From positions 1 to 16,993 of the forward strand of contig CALCEA010000106.1 in assembly GCA_937900675.1 (NCBI GenBank): 16,993 bases of DNA, written 5' to 3'. Below, in pieces: positions 5,371-13,257 of this stretch (position 1 is its first letter; each line of letters starts with the position of its first letter). The notes beneath the pieces are model-generated. The model saw nothing but the letters and a program-made list of their open reading frames with translations. It did not search any database and had not been told where the DNA came from. The translations under genes were made by a program, and so were the position numbers. The stretch comes from an uncultured Chitinophagaceae bacterium (lineage in GTDB: Bacteria > Bacteroidota > Bacteroidia > Chitinophagales > Chitinophagaceae).

Positions 5371-7764
5371 CTACTTCTTTTGTAAGTAAGAAGCATATTT
5401 GGCATTTTGTTCTTCAGTTAATTCAGTTCCATTAACAGAGATCTTACCATTTTTCACTTGAATGTTTACATTATCTTTTGGAGCAAGACCATCTTCTTGT
5501 AATGCTTGAACCAATGTTTTTGCATCAGCGCTAATAGTAACAGTCATTGCAGAATCAGCGATAGCTTTTGTGCTATCAGTATTGATTACAGAAATCTCTA
5601 CAGTTTTAGAAGTAGTAGTTGCACTAGTTGGATGCATTTTAGCTAAAGTTGGGGCTAATACCAATGAAACAATAGACATTAATTTAATTAAGATATTCAT
5701 TGAAGGACCAGATGTATCTTTAAATGGATCACCCACAGTATCTCCAGTTACAGAAGCCTTATGTGGTTCTGATTTCTTATAGAACATCTCGCCATTGATT
5801 TCAACACCTTTTTCAAAAGATTTTTTAGCATTATCCCAAGCACCACCTGCGTTGTTTTGGAAAATACCCATTAAAACACCACTTACAGTAGCTCCAGCTA
5901 AGAAACCACCTAAAGCTTCAGGCCCTAATGTGAAACCAATCAAAATAGGAGAGATAATAGTGATCGCACCTGGTAACATCATCTTCTTTAAAGAAGCTTC
6001 TGTAGAGATAGCCACACACTTATCATATTCAGGCTTACCAGTACCTTCCATAATTCCAGGAATAGTACGGAACTGACGACGAACTTCTTCTACCATCGCC
6101 ATTGCAGCTTCACCCACCGCACGAATAGCTAATGAAGAGAAGATGAATGGAATCATTCCACCTACAAATAATGCAGCTAATACATCTGCTTTGTAGATAT
6201 CAATATGTTGATTGTTTGGCATCGCAACACCTACAAAAGCTGCGAATAATGCTAATGATGTCAATGCAGCAGAAGCAATGGCAAAACCTTTACCACTTGC
6301 AGCTGTTGTATTTCCTACAGCATCCAAAATATCTGTTTTCTCACGAATCTCAGCTGGTAATTCGCTCATTTCAGCGATACCACCTGCGTTATCTGCAATT
6401 GGACCGAAAGCATCAATAGCTAATTGCATAGCTGTTGTAGCCATCATACCAGCAGCAGCAATTGCCACACCGTATAAACCTGCACAAGCATAAGAACCAT
6501 AAATACCAGCAGCTAAAACTAAAATTGGATAGAATGTAGATTCCATACCAATAGCTAAACCACCAATAATATTTGTTGCGTGTCCTGTACTAGATTGTTT
6601 GATGATACTTAAAACTGGACGCTTACCCATTGCAGTATAATATTCAGTGATGATACTCATTAAAGTACCCACTACTAATCCTACAGCAATAGCACCAATC
6701 ACACCATTTCTAGTAAATTCTAAACCTCTTAATACCATTGTTTCTGGTAAAGTATAGTTCACTAAGAAATAACAAGCGACAGCAGTCAAAATCATTGAAC
6801 CATAGTTACCCATGTTCAAAGCTTTTTGAACAGTTGCAGTATTTAAACCAGCTGATTCGCTGATTCTTACAAAGAATGTACCTACAATTGATAATAAGAT
6901 ACCTACACCTGCAATTAACATTGGTAATAAAATAGGAGATAAGCCACCAAAAGCATCTACTAATTTAGCACCATTTGCACCAGTTACTTCTTGACCTAAT
7001 ACCATTGTAGCTAATACTGTTGCAACATAAGAACCGAATAAATCGGCACCCATACCTGCAACATCACCCACATTATCACCCACATTATCAGCGATAGTAG
7101 CTGGGTTACGAGGATCATCTTCAGGAATACCAGCTTCTACTTTACCTACTAAGTCTGCACCTACATCGGCAGCTTTAGTATAGATACCACCACCTACACG
7201 CGCAAATAAAGCGATAGATTCAGCACCTAAAGAGAATCCAGTTAAAATTTCTATTGTTCTTAACATTCCTTCTGCATCACCATCTGGAGAGAAATAATGT
7301 TTGATAATTAAGAATAAACCACCTAAACCTAATACAGCTAAACCAGATACGCCTAAGCCCATTACTGATCCACCAGTGAAAGATACTTTTAAAGCACGCG
7401 CTAAACTTATTTTAGCAGCTTCTGCAGTTCTAACATTCGCTTTAGTGGCAATTTTCATACCGATATAACCAGCTGTAGCACTAAATACTGCACCAATCAC
7501 AAAAGAGATTGCAATACTCCAGTGACTTGATTCATTTTTAGAAGCCATAAAGCCTAATAATAAAGCTACTATAACTACAAAATAGCCTAGGATTTTCCAC
7601 TCAGCTTTTAAGAAAGCCATTGCACCTTCAGCGATGTAATCACTGATTTCTTTCATACGAGCATTACCGGCATCTTGTTTAGATACCCAGTTGAATTTCA
7701 ATAGAGTATATAGTAAACCTACGATACCCATTGCCGGAACGGCATAAAATAGAAGATTGTTCAT
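5371..7764 (-). CDS. hppA: K+-dependent membrane pyrophosphatase, ion-pumping
   Basis: This inner-membrane protein couples PPi hydrolysis to export of H+ (or Na+), saving energy from biosynthetic PPi. The 797 residues include about 16 hydrophobic segments. The catalytic signature D200-x7-K208-x-E210 is followed by the Asp-rich NVGDNVGDVAGMGADL (227-242), which binds Mg-PPi. A second Asp-rich site is DAFGPIADNAGGIAEM (451-466). A488 and G491 in GNTTAASGKG are the combination known from K+-dependent enzymes, where K+-independent ones have Lys and Thr. Segment 5 carries E182 (GAESIALF), while the segment-6 start (DLFGSYVATVLATMV) lacks the Glu of Na+ pumps. Residues 710-797 form a non-membrane C-terminal extension beyond the usual end of the family. 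The gene has its own promoter box and terminator. Family is certain; ion choice is not. Confidence 0.96.
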   Translation of the reverse strand: MNNLLFYAVPAMGIVGLLYTLLKFNWVSKQDAGNARMKEISDYIAEGAMAFLKAEWKILGYFVVIVALLLGFMASKNESSHWSIAISFVIGAVFSATAGYIGMKIATKANVRTAEAAKISLARALKVSFTGGSVMGLGVSGLAVLGLGGLFLIIKHYFSPDGDAEGMLRTIEILTGFSLGAESIALFARVGGGIYTKAADVGADLVGKVEAGIPEDDPRNPATIADNVGDNVGDVAGMGADLFGSYVATVLATMVLGQEVTGANGAKLVDAFGGLSPILLPMLIAGVGILLSIVGTFFVRISESAGLNTATVQKALNMGNYGSMILTAVACYFLVNYTLPETMVLRGLEFTRNGVIGAIAVGLVVGTLMSIITEYYTAMGKRPVLSIIKQSSTGHATNIIGGLAIGMESTFYPILVLAAGIYGSYACAGLYGVAIAAAGMMATTAMQLAIDAFGPIADNAGGIAEMSELPAEIREKTDILDAVGNTTAASGKGFAIASAALTSLALFAAFVGVAMPNNQHIDIYKADVLAALFVGGMIPFIFSSLAIRAVGEAAMAMVEEVRRQFRTIPGIMEGTGKPEYDKCVAISTEASLKKMMLPGAITIISPILIGFTLGPEALGGFLAGATVSGVLMGIFQNNAGGAWDNAKKSFEKGVEINGEMFYKKSEPHKASVTGDTVGDPFKDTSGPSMNILIKLMSIVSLVLAPTLAKMHPTSATTTSKTVEISVINTDSTKAIADSAMTVTISADAKTLVQALQEDGLAPKDNVNIQVKNGKISVNGTELTEEQNAKYASYLQKK

Positions 7765-7807
7765 AAGCGATTCTTATTCTTTGTTTTCTTGATTCGATTA
7801 AGGTCTG

Positions 7808-7815
7808 CAAAAATA
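7808..7815 (-). promoter_or_regulatory. -7 promoter box upstream of hppA
   Basis: On the minus strand TATTTTTG (7815 to 7808) matches the Bacteroidota -7 consensus TAnnTTTG exactly, about 44 bases before the hppA start. A TTTG lies 22 bases upstream of it, slightly further than the usual spacing. This suggests that hppA is transcribed from its own promoter rather than only from the serine-hydrolase gene 88 bases upstream. Confidence 0.45.
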
Positions 7816-7852
7816 GGGTGAAATGGCCAAAAAATGGCAAAAAAGGGCATTT

Positions 7853-9076
7853 TTACTCTACTAAAGCGCTAGTATCCAGCTTCCCTGTGAAAACAGAAGC
7901 CAATTCCTTACCCTTATAGATGGTTTTATTGAATCTATTGCCCAAAATAATGATGGTAGCGGTTTCTCCAATCATTCTGTTGAATACCGTATTGTTGCCA
8001 TGCCACCATCCATTATGATAGATTAACTTTTCTTCATTAGGCTTCACCAAGATTCTCCAACCAAACCCATAATTATGGAAGTATTTATTGGTTGGACTTT
8101 GTGGTTGATAGGCCATTTCCAAGGTTGCTGGTTGTAGAAATAAGCCCTGGGTAAGCGCTTTATCCCATAAATTTAAATCTCTAACAGTACTATACACATT
8201 CTTATCTCCATAAATACAATCGTATTTTTCAATTCTATACGGTTGCATTCTAGCATTATAAGAAGGAGTGTATTTATCAATGGTCTTTACATTAAAAACA
8301 TAGGAATTGTTCATCTTCAATGGCTTGAAAATCATCTCGTCCATTAATGTTGGAAAGTCTTTCCCTGATTGCTTTTCAATGATCAAAGCCAACAAAACAT
8401 AATTGGTATTACAATATCTGAAAACCCTATCAGGCATAGCTGCAGGTGCAGGTCTTTTTTGTACCATATAATCTAAAACATCCTGATTGGTATAATAGCC
8501 ATCTCTAAATGGTTTTTCATTTTGAATAAGCTTCAATTTCTTCACCCATCTTCCTCTTCTGTTTTTTACTTTAACAGAAATATATTTACGAGATTCCATA
8601 AAATAAGTGTAATCTGGCAATCCACTTCTATGAGCCAAAAGTTGCTCAATGGTTACATCCGTATATGGGAAATTAGGTAGGTATTTGGTAACAGGTGCTT
8701 TTAGGTCTAATTTCTCTTGTTCCCATAATTTCAAAGCCAACATACCTGTAAAGGTTTTGGAAACAGATGCCAAATGAATGGGTGTCTCAGGAAGGATAGG
8801 GGTCTTTTGATTTACATTAGAATAACCTTTGTAATCCTCAAAAATGATCTCTCCATTTTTTGCTACTAAAATTTGACCACTGAAACCTCTATTGCCTAAA
8901 ATCTTTTCGTACTTAGCTTTGATCTCTGCACCCAATCTATTTCTCTCTGTATCAGATAACTTATTGTAAGTGAAGCTAGGTATATTTAAAGCTTCTTGAT
9001 ATTTTGGGCCCTGTGATGTACCACAAGCGCATATTAAAATAAATAAAGTACTTAAAAGTGAAATTCTCACGATCAT
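7853..9076 (-). CDS. serine hydrolase lipoprotein, class C beta-lactamase / PBP4-like fold
   Basis: This 407-residue envelope protein belongs to the beta-lactamase/D-alanyl-D-alanine carboxypeptidase-like serine hydrolases. Residues 1-17 form a signal peptide with a probable lipidated cysteine at 18 (ICAC, slightly off consensus because of Cys at -2). The catalytic motifs are present in order: S104-V-S-K107 (SxxK, nucleophile Ser), Y221-C-N223 (YxN) and H354-N-G356 (in place of KTG, as in many esterase-like members). LLAHRSGLPDY (146-156) is a typical family stretch. Family members act on peptidoglycan peptides, esters or D-amino-acid peptides, so the substrate here is open. Its distance from the BlaI/M56 pair (hppA lies between) and the lack of the BlaI dyad upstream give no support for control by that pair. 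Confidence 0.88.
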   Translation of the reverse strand: MIVRISLLSTLFILICACGTSQGPKYQEALNIPSFTYNKLSDTERNRLGAEIKAKYEKILGNRGFSGQILVAKNGEIIFEDYKGYSNVNQKTPILPETPIHLASVSKTFTGMLALKLWEQEKLDLKAPVTKYLPNFPYTDVTIEQLLAHRSGLPDYTYFMESRKYISVKVKNRRGRWVKKLKLIQNEKPFRDGYYTNQDVLDYMVQKRPAPAAMPDRVFRYCNTNYVLLALIIEKQSGKDFPTLMDEMIFKPLKMNNSYVFNVKTIDKYTPSYNARMQPYRIEKYDCIYGDKNVYSTVRDLNLWDKALTQGLFLQPATLEMAYQPQSPTNKYFHNYGFGWRILVKPNEEKLIYHNGWWHGNNTVFNRMIGETATIIILGNRFNKTIYKGKELASVFTGKLDTSALVE

Positions 9077-9098
9077 CTGTTAGTTATTAAGGGTACAA

Positions 9099-9106
9099 CA
9101 AAAATA
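9099..9106 (-). promoter_or_regulatory. -7 promoter box upstream of the serine hydrolase gene
   Basis: TATTTTTG on the minus strand (9106 to 9099) is an exact TAnnTTTG match, 22 bases before the ATG of the serine-hydrolase gene. No well-spaced -33 TTTG was found. Promoter function is inferred from the match and position. Confidence 0.4.
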
Positions 9107-9126
9107 ACGCTCAAATAGCATAAAAT

Positions 9127-9168
9127 ATTGTGAATGAAGGTAGAAGCTGTTAAATTTTTTTAACTTTG
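9127..9168 (+). promoter_or_regulatory. serA promoter region with overlapping dyad
   Basis: Two -7-like boxes precede serA. TAAATTTT (9151-9158, one mismatch) has ATTG (9127-9130) 20 bases upstream as a possible -33 element. TAACTTTG (9161-9168, exact) ends only 4 bases before the ATG. If the second is used, the message would be nearly or fully leaderless. The inverted repeat GTTAAA-N4-TTTAAC (9149-9164) overlaps both boxes and could bind a regulator. The sequences are seen; their use is inferred. Confidence 0.4.
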
Positions 9169-9172
9169 TAGC

Positions 9173-10411
9173 ATGAGCACTTCTTTAAAAACCAGTTATC
9201 CTAAAGACAAAATCAAAGTTTTATTTCTTGAAAATATTAGTGATGCTGCTGTGCAGTATTTTAAAATTCAAGGATATACGGATGTTAAGAAAGTAGCTGG
9301 CGCTTTGAGTGAAGAAGATTTGATTAAAGCAATCAAGGATGTGCATATTCTAGGTATTAGATCTAAAACCTTTATTTCAAAAAAAGTATTGGATCATGCA
9401 AAAAAATTGCAAGCCATTGGTTGCTTCTGTATTGGAACCAATCAGGTAGATATGAAAGCTTGTAAACAAAAAGGTATTGCCGTTTTTAATGCACCTTATA
9501 GTAATACAAGATCTGTTGCTGAATTAGTGATTGGTTCAAGCATCATGTTGATTAGAAAAATCATAGATAAAAATACAGCTGCACACAAAGGTATTTGGAA
9601 TAAGGATGCAAAGGGAAGTTTTGAATTAAGAGGAAAAACAATGGGTTTAATTGGTTATGGAAATATTGGAACACAAACCAGTATCATGGCTGAAGCGATG
9701 GGTATGAAAGTAAAATTTTATGATGTTGAAACTAAATTGCCATTGGGAAATGCTCATGCAGTAAAATCCATCAAAGAATTAGTAAGCACATCAGATATTA
9801 TCTCTTTGCATGTTCCAGAAACTGCTTCCACTAAGAACTTAATTAGCAAAGAAGTATTAAAACAATTTAAGCAAGGCTCTATATTAATTAACTATGCTAG
9901 AGGTGAAGTAGTTGATTTAGATGCATTAGCTGCTGCATTAAAAGCAAAACAATTAAGTGGCGCAGCCATTGATGTGTATCCTTGGGAGCCTGAAAAAAAT
10001 GGAGATCATTTTGAAACACCATTGCAAGGTTTATCAAATGTTTTATTAACACCACATGTGGGTGGTTCTACAGAAGAAGCCCAAGAAAATATTGGAGAAG
10101 ATGTGAGTATTAAATTATACCAATATTTAGAAAGAGGTGTTTCTAATGGATCACTTTCCATACCTACTATCAGCTTACCACCAGTGGATGGAGCACATAG
10201 AATTTTACATATTCACAATAATGTACCTGGGGTTTTAAGTGCTATCAATACGGTGATGTCTAAAAACAAAATCAATATTGTTGGGCAGTATTTGAAAACC
10301 AATGAAGAAATTGGATATGTTGTTTTAGATGTAGATTCTAAATTATCCAAAACAGCATTGGCATTATTGAAAGAGGTAAAAGAAACTATAAGAGTTAGAT
10401 TACTTTACTAA
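9173..10411 (+). CDS. serA: D-3-phosphoglycerate dehydrogenase with ACT domain
   Basis: SerA oxidises 3-phosphoglycerate to 3-phosphohydroxypyruvate with NAD+, the first step of serine synthesis. The 412-residue protein resembles E. coli SerA from end to end, including the C-terminal RVRLLY. It has the Rossmann motif GYGNIG (161-166), NAPYSNTRSVAELVIG, and the catalytic triad R243, E272 and H295. The C-terminal ACT domain (about 343-412) keeps H348 and N350 in HIHNNVPG and N368 in INIVGQYL. These correspond to the serine-binding residues H344, N346 and N364 of E. coli SerA, so feedback inhibition by serine is likely. No other serine gene is adjacent. The start matches the E. coli N-terminus. 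The last 12 bases overlap the convergent CutC gene. Confidence 0.96.
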   Translation: MSTSLKTSYPKDKIKVLFLENISDAAVQYFKIQGYTDVKKVAGALSEEDLIKAIKDVHILGIRSKTFISKKVLDHAKKLQAIGCFCIGTNQVDMKACKQKGIAVFNAPYSNTRSVAELVIGSSIMLIRKIIDKNTAAHKGIWNKDAKGSFELRGKTMGLIGYGNIGTQTSIMAEAMGMKVKFYDVETKLPLGNAHAVKSIKELVSTSDIISLHVPETASTKNLISKEVLKQFKQGSILINYARGEVVDLDALAAALKAKQLSGAAIDVYPWEPEKNGDHFETPLQGLSNVLLTPHVGGSTEEAQENIGEDVSIKLYQYLERGVSNGSLSIPTISLPPVDGAHRILHIHNNVPGVLSAINTVMSKNKINIVGQYLKTNEEIGYVVLDVDSKLSKTALALLKEVKETIRVRLLY

Positions 10412-11125
10412 GCAATTAGATTTCATTGCTTTTATTTCTTCCTCATCTACACCAGTAAACATCATTTGCTCTTGCATACTAGCAGGACTAAATAACATTG
10501 CAGAAGGGTAGTTCTTTCTTGCAGAACTATGTATTTCTTTTACACCAGTAGTAGTAAGAATTTTGGAAATATTATTTGCCCTTACGCCACTACCTGGCAT
10601 AATAATAATTCTTCCATTTGCATTTTCTTCCAATTGACTTATTAAGGGCAAAGAATTGGCAACATTTGGAACCTGACCACTGGTTAAAATTCTTTTACAA
10701 CCAGTTTGAATCACATCCTCTAAACCTTTGATTGGATCCACGCATCTATCAAAAGCTCTATGAAAAGTTATTTCCATATGACCTGCAATAGAAACCAGTT
10801 CGGCAGTTCTATTGATATCAATTTGTCCGTCTTTTTGCAATAAACCAATTACTGCACCAGGATACCCTAATTCTTTCACAAGCAATACATCTGATTTCAT
10901 GGATTCAAATTCATCATCAGAATACAAAAAATCGCCGCCTCTTGGTCTAATAATAGGGAATACAGGTTGACTTGTTTTTTGAATCAATGTTTTTAAACTT
11001 CCGTAAGAGGGGGTAGTGCCACCTTCTTGTGGATTTTCACAAAACTCAATTCTGTCTGCACCAGCTGCTAATGCTGTTAAGGCAGACTCAATATTAAATA
11101 CTGCAATTTCTAAAAGGATCTTCAT
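10400..11125 (-). CDS. cutC: CutC-family TIM-barrel protein
   Basis: This 241-residue cytoplasmic protein belongs to the CutC family, a TIM-barrel fold. Signature stretches are AGADRIEFCENPQEGGTTPS (21-40), IRPRGGDFLYS (59-69), TFHRAFD (120-126) and RILTSG (145-150). The family was named for copper homeostasis in E. coli, but a copper-binding role for all members is not established, and its conserved charged pocket looks like that of an enzyme. Here the gene lies 7 bases downstream of the glycosylasparaginase gene in the same direction, so both are probably one transcript. No copper transporter or chaperone is nearby. The context therefore points to glycan or amino-sugar metabolism, which is an inference. 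The 3' end overlaps serA by 12 bases. Confidence 0.9.
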   Translation of the reverse strand: MKILLEIAVFNIESALTALAAGADRIEFCENPQEGGTTPSYGSLKTLIQKTSQPVFPIIRPRGGDFLYSDDEFESMKSDVLLVKELGYPGAVIGLLQKDGQIDINRTAELVSIAGHMEITFHRAFDRCVDPIKGLEDVIQTGCKRILTSGQVPNVANSLPLISQLEENANGRIIIMPGSGVRANNISKILTTTGVKEIHSSARKNYPSAMLFSPASMQEQMMFTGVDEEEIKAMKSNCLVK

Positions 11126-11132
11126 GGATGGT

Positions 11133-12170
11133 TTAATCTAAAAATTCTGATTCAAATAATTCATTTCCTTTCTCTGTATGCACTGCATAATTAAACCCTT
11201 TATGCAAAGCATATCCACCAAATTCGCCTTTATGATTGATTGCTATAAAACATACTTGAATATCTTTTGCTTTTTCTTTTTTAATTATTCTAATTCTTTC
11301 AACTACTAATTTACAAGCTTCTTTAGGAGATTTCCCCTGTCTCATAAATTCCACCACAGAACTTGATCCAGCAACTCTAATCACATCTTCCCCTTGACCT
11401 GTTGCAACCACAGCACCTACTTCATTGTCTACATATAAACCTGCACCAATAATTGGAGAATCACCTAATCTTCCGCGCATTTTGAATCCTGCACCACTTG
11501 TAGTACAAGAACCACTTAGATTACCATTTGCATCTAATGCAATCATACCGATGGTATCATGATTCCATTCACCATTACTTAATTTATGAGGTGCATTAAA
11601 TGCTGCATCGTTTTTAGGAATTTCCGATTGTCTTTCTACATTATAAATAGGTTTATAAGTAGATTTTTTTAACCAATTTTCGTAAGCGTTTTTTGCATCT
11701 TTTGATAATTCACCTGATTCCAAAGTAAAACCTTCACTCAATGCAAATTGTTGAGCACCTTCACCCACCAGCATTACATGTGGTGTTTTTTCCATCACTC
11801 TTCTTGCTACTGAAATAGGATGTTTGATTCTTTCTAAAAATGCGACACTACCACAATTAAATTGATGATCCATAATGGAAGCGTCTAAAGTTACATGCCC
11901 ATCTCTATCTGGATTAGCTCCTAAACCCACACAACAATTTATTTCGTTTTCTGTAACCATTACACCTTGTTCCACCGCATCCAATGCAGCGCCACCAGCA
12001 GACAACACCTTCCATGCAGCTACATTTGCATTTAAACCCGCATCCCATGTAGAAACCACAATAGGTTTTTTAGAAATATTTGCAGTGTTCTTTATAAAAC
12101 CAGGAATAGTAAAACTGGTGATTCCCAAACTGCTTAAATGTATAAATCCTCTTCTATTAAGTGATTTCAT
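11133..12170 (-). CDS. glycosylasparaginase (N4-(beta-N-acetylglucosaminyl)-L-asparaginase)
   Basis: This Ntn-hydrolase cleaves the bond between GlcNAc and asparagine in N-glycopeptides, the last step of N-glycan release. The 345-residue precursor starts with a twin-arginine signal (NRRGFIHL), so it should fold in the cytoplasm and act in the periplasm. It should cut itself before T206 in HDTIG, exposing the catalytic threonine. Residues I recall for the Elizabethkingia enzyme all align at matching spacing: W42 (W11), T206 (T152), T224 (T170), R234 (R180), D237 (D183), T257 (T203) and G258 (G204). I chose the ATG at 12168-12170. An in-frame Met upstream at 12296 would add 42 unrelated residues before the Tat signal and overlap the divergent gene. 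It is followed by the CutC gene after 7 bases. Confidence 0.93.
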   Translation of the reverse strand: MKSLNRRGFIHLSSLGITSFTIPGFIKNTANISKKPIVVSTWDAGLNANVAAWKVLSAGGAALDAVEQGVMVTENEINCCVGLGANPDRDGHVTLDASIMDHQFNCGSVAFLERIKHPISVARRVMEKTPHVMLVGEGAQQFALSEGFTLESGELSKDAKNAYENWLKKSTYKPIYNVERQSEIPKNDAAFNAPHKLSNGEWNHDTIGMIALDANGNLSGSCTTSGAGFKMRGRLGDSPIIGAGLYVDNEVGAVVATGQGEDVIRVAGSSSVVEFMRQGKSPKEACKLVVERIRIIKKEKAKDIQVCFIAINHKGEFGGYALHKGFNYAVHTEKGNELFESEFLD

Positions 12171-12236
12171 GAGATAGATAATTAGATTCTGAAGATACGC
12201 AAAATGATTATATTTTATGTACTTTAGTGAGACTAT
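12171..12236. promoter_or_regulatory. divergent promoter region, glycosylasparaginase / kinase
   Basis: These 66 AT-rich bases must hold the promoters of both divergent genes. On the plus strand TACTTTAG (12220-12227) is a one-mismatch -7 box just before the kinase start. On the minus strand only weak candidates exist. No strong dyad was found, and the palindrome seen upstream of the GH109 gene is not repeated here. Support for the exact boxes is weak. Confidence 0.25.
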
Positions 12237-13247
12237 ATGCAAGCAATATTTGATACTTATGGCTGGGATGTAACTCATTATGAGCAAATTAATCAAGGAT
12301 TAATCAATGCTACTTATACAGTAAAAACTTCAGTAGGTAAGGAGTACATTCTACAATCAGTGAATCATCATATTTTTAAAAATCCGGAGGCAATTGATCA
12401 TAATATCAGAAAAATGGGTGATTTCTTAAAAGAGCAAGATCCAACTTATATTTTCACTCATTTGGTAGCTAATAAAAATGGCGATACTTTATGTTTTTTA
12501 AATGGACAATACTTTAGAGCATTTGACAAATTAAATGGAATATCATACGATGTTTTAAGTCGACCCAATCAAGCAGAAGAAGCTGCTAAAGCATTTGGCG
12601 AATTCACTTCTAAATTGAATAAACTTCCAATTAAGGATGTGAAAATCACTTTGCCTGACTTTCACAACTTAAGTTTGAGGTACCAACAATTTATATCCTC
12701 TTTAGAAAACGGAAATAGTCAGAGAATTGCAGCATCCAAGGAAGCTATTGACTACTTAATTTCCCAAGAACATTTGGTTCAACAATATGAATCATTTATC
12801 GCTCACCAAGACGCTTTATTGAGAGTAACTCACCACGATACAAAAATTAGCAATGTTTTATTTGACCAAGATCAACATGCGATTTGTGTAATAGATTTGG
12901 ATACGGTGATGCCTGGGTATTTTATAAGTGATGTAGGGGATATGTGCAGAACCTATTTACCCAATGTTTCAGAAGAAGAATCCAATATTGATTTAGTCCA
13001 AATAGACAAGGGTAGGTGGACGGCCATTCGAAATGGGTATCTATTTCACATGAATGATCTACTCACTAATTTTGAAAAAGACCATTTTGAATTTGCCGGA
13101 AGTTTTATGATTTATATGCAGGCATTAAGATTTTTAACGGATCATCTAAATAATGATATCTATTATGGAGCAAAATATAATGGCCAGAACTATGTTCGGG
13201 CCATTAATCAGATTGCTTTGTTAAAAGCTTATCATCAACTTTTTTAG
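12237..13247 (+). CDS. APH-fold phosphotransferase, N-acetylhexosamine 1-kinase-like
   Basis: This 336-residue cytoplasmic protein has the aminoglycoside-phosphotransferase kinase fold. The N-lobe opens with INQGLINATYTVKT (18-31), the nucleotide loop region, followed by YILQSVN (37-43). The catalytic loop is H199-H-D201-TKIS-N206 (Brenner motif, D201 as base) and the metal site is IDLDT (219-223). The sequence THHDTKISNVLFD with VIDLDTVMPG resembles NahK, which phosphorylates GlcNAc and GalNAc at C1 in bifidobacteria, more than antibiotic kinases or choline kinases. It is divergent from the glycosylasparaginase and convergent, 10 bases apart, with the GH109 gene. Both enzymes would yield N-acetylhexosamines. 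The fold is certain; the substrate is inferred from motifs and context. Confidence 0.82.
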   Translation: MQAIFDTYGWDVTHYEQINQGLINATYTVKTSVGKEYILQSVNHHIFKNPEAIDHNIRKMGDFLKEQDPTYIFTHLVANKNGDTLCFLNGQYFRAFDKLNGISYDVLSRPNQAEEAAKAFGEFTSKLNKLPIKDVKITLPDFHNLSLRYQQFISSLENGNSQRIAASKEAIDYLISQEHLVQQYESFIAHQDALLRVTHHDTKISNVLFDQDQHAICVIDLDTVMPGYFISDVGDMCRTYLPNVSEEESNIDLVQIDKGRWTAIRNGYLFHMNDLLTNFEKDHFEFAGSFMIYMQALRFLTDHLNNDIYYGAKYNGQNYVRAINQIALLKAYHQLF

Positions 13248-13257
13248 ACAATCGATC

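Noticed and set aside
5570..6493. Several plus-strand open frames opposite hppA
   Set aside because: They lie fully antisense to a certain, conserved gene, have no family resemblance, and their composition mirrors the codons of hppA.
7800..7860. Possible terminator hairpin after the serine-hydrolase gene (GGCC/TGGCA repeats and T-runs)
   Set aside because: The arms do not pair cleanly; the stretch is better explained as A/T tracts around the hppA promoter.
7853..9076. Serine hydrolase as a BlaI-controlled beta-lactamase
   Set aside because: hppA and a terminator separate it from blaI, and its upstream region has no TACGA/TCGTA dyad; the HxG motif also fits esterase-like members.
12171..12296. 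N-terminal extension of the glycosylasparaginase to an upstream Met
   Set aside because: It would put 42 unrelated residues in front of a clear twin-arginine signal and overlap the start of the divergent kinase gene.
12237..13247. Aminoglycoside resistance kinase
   Set aside because: Only the fold is shared. The catalytic stretch resembles N-acetylhexosamine kinases and the neighbours are glycan enzymes; no mobile element or resistance context is present.
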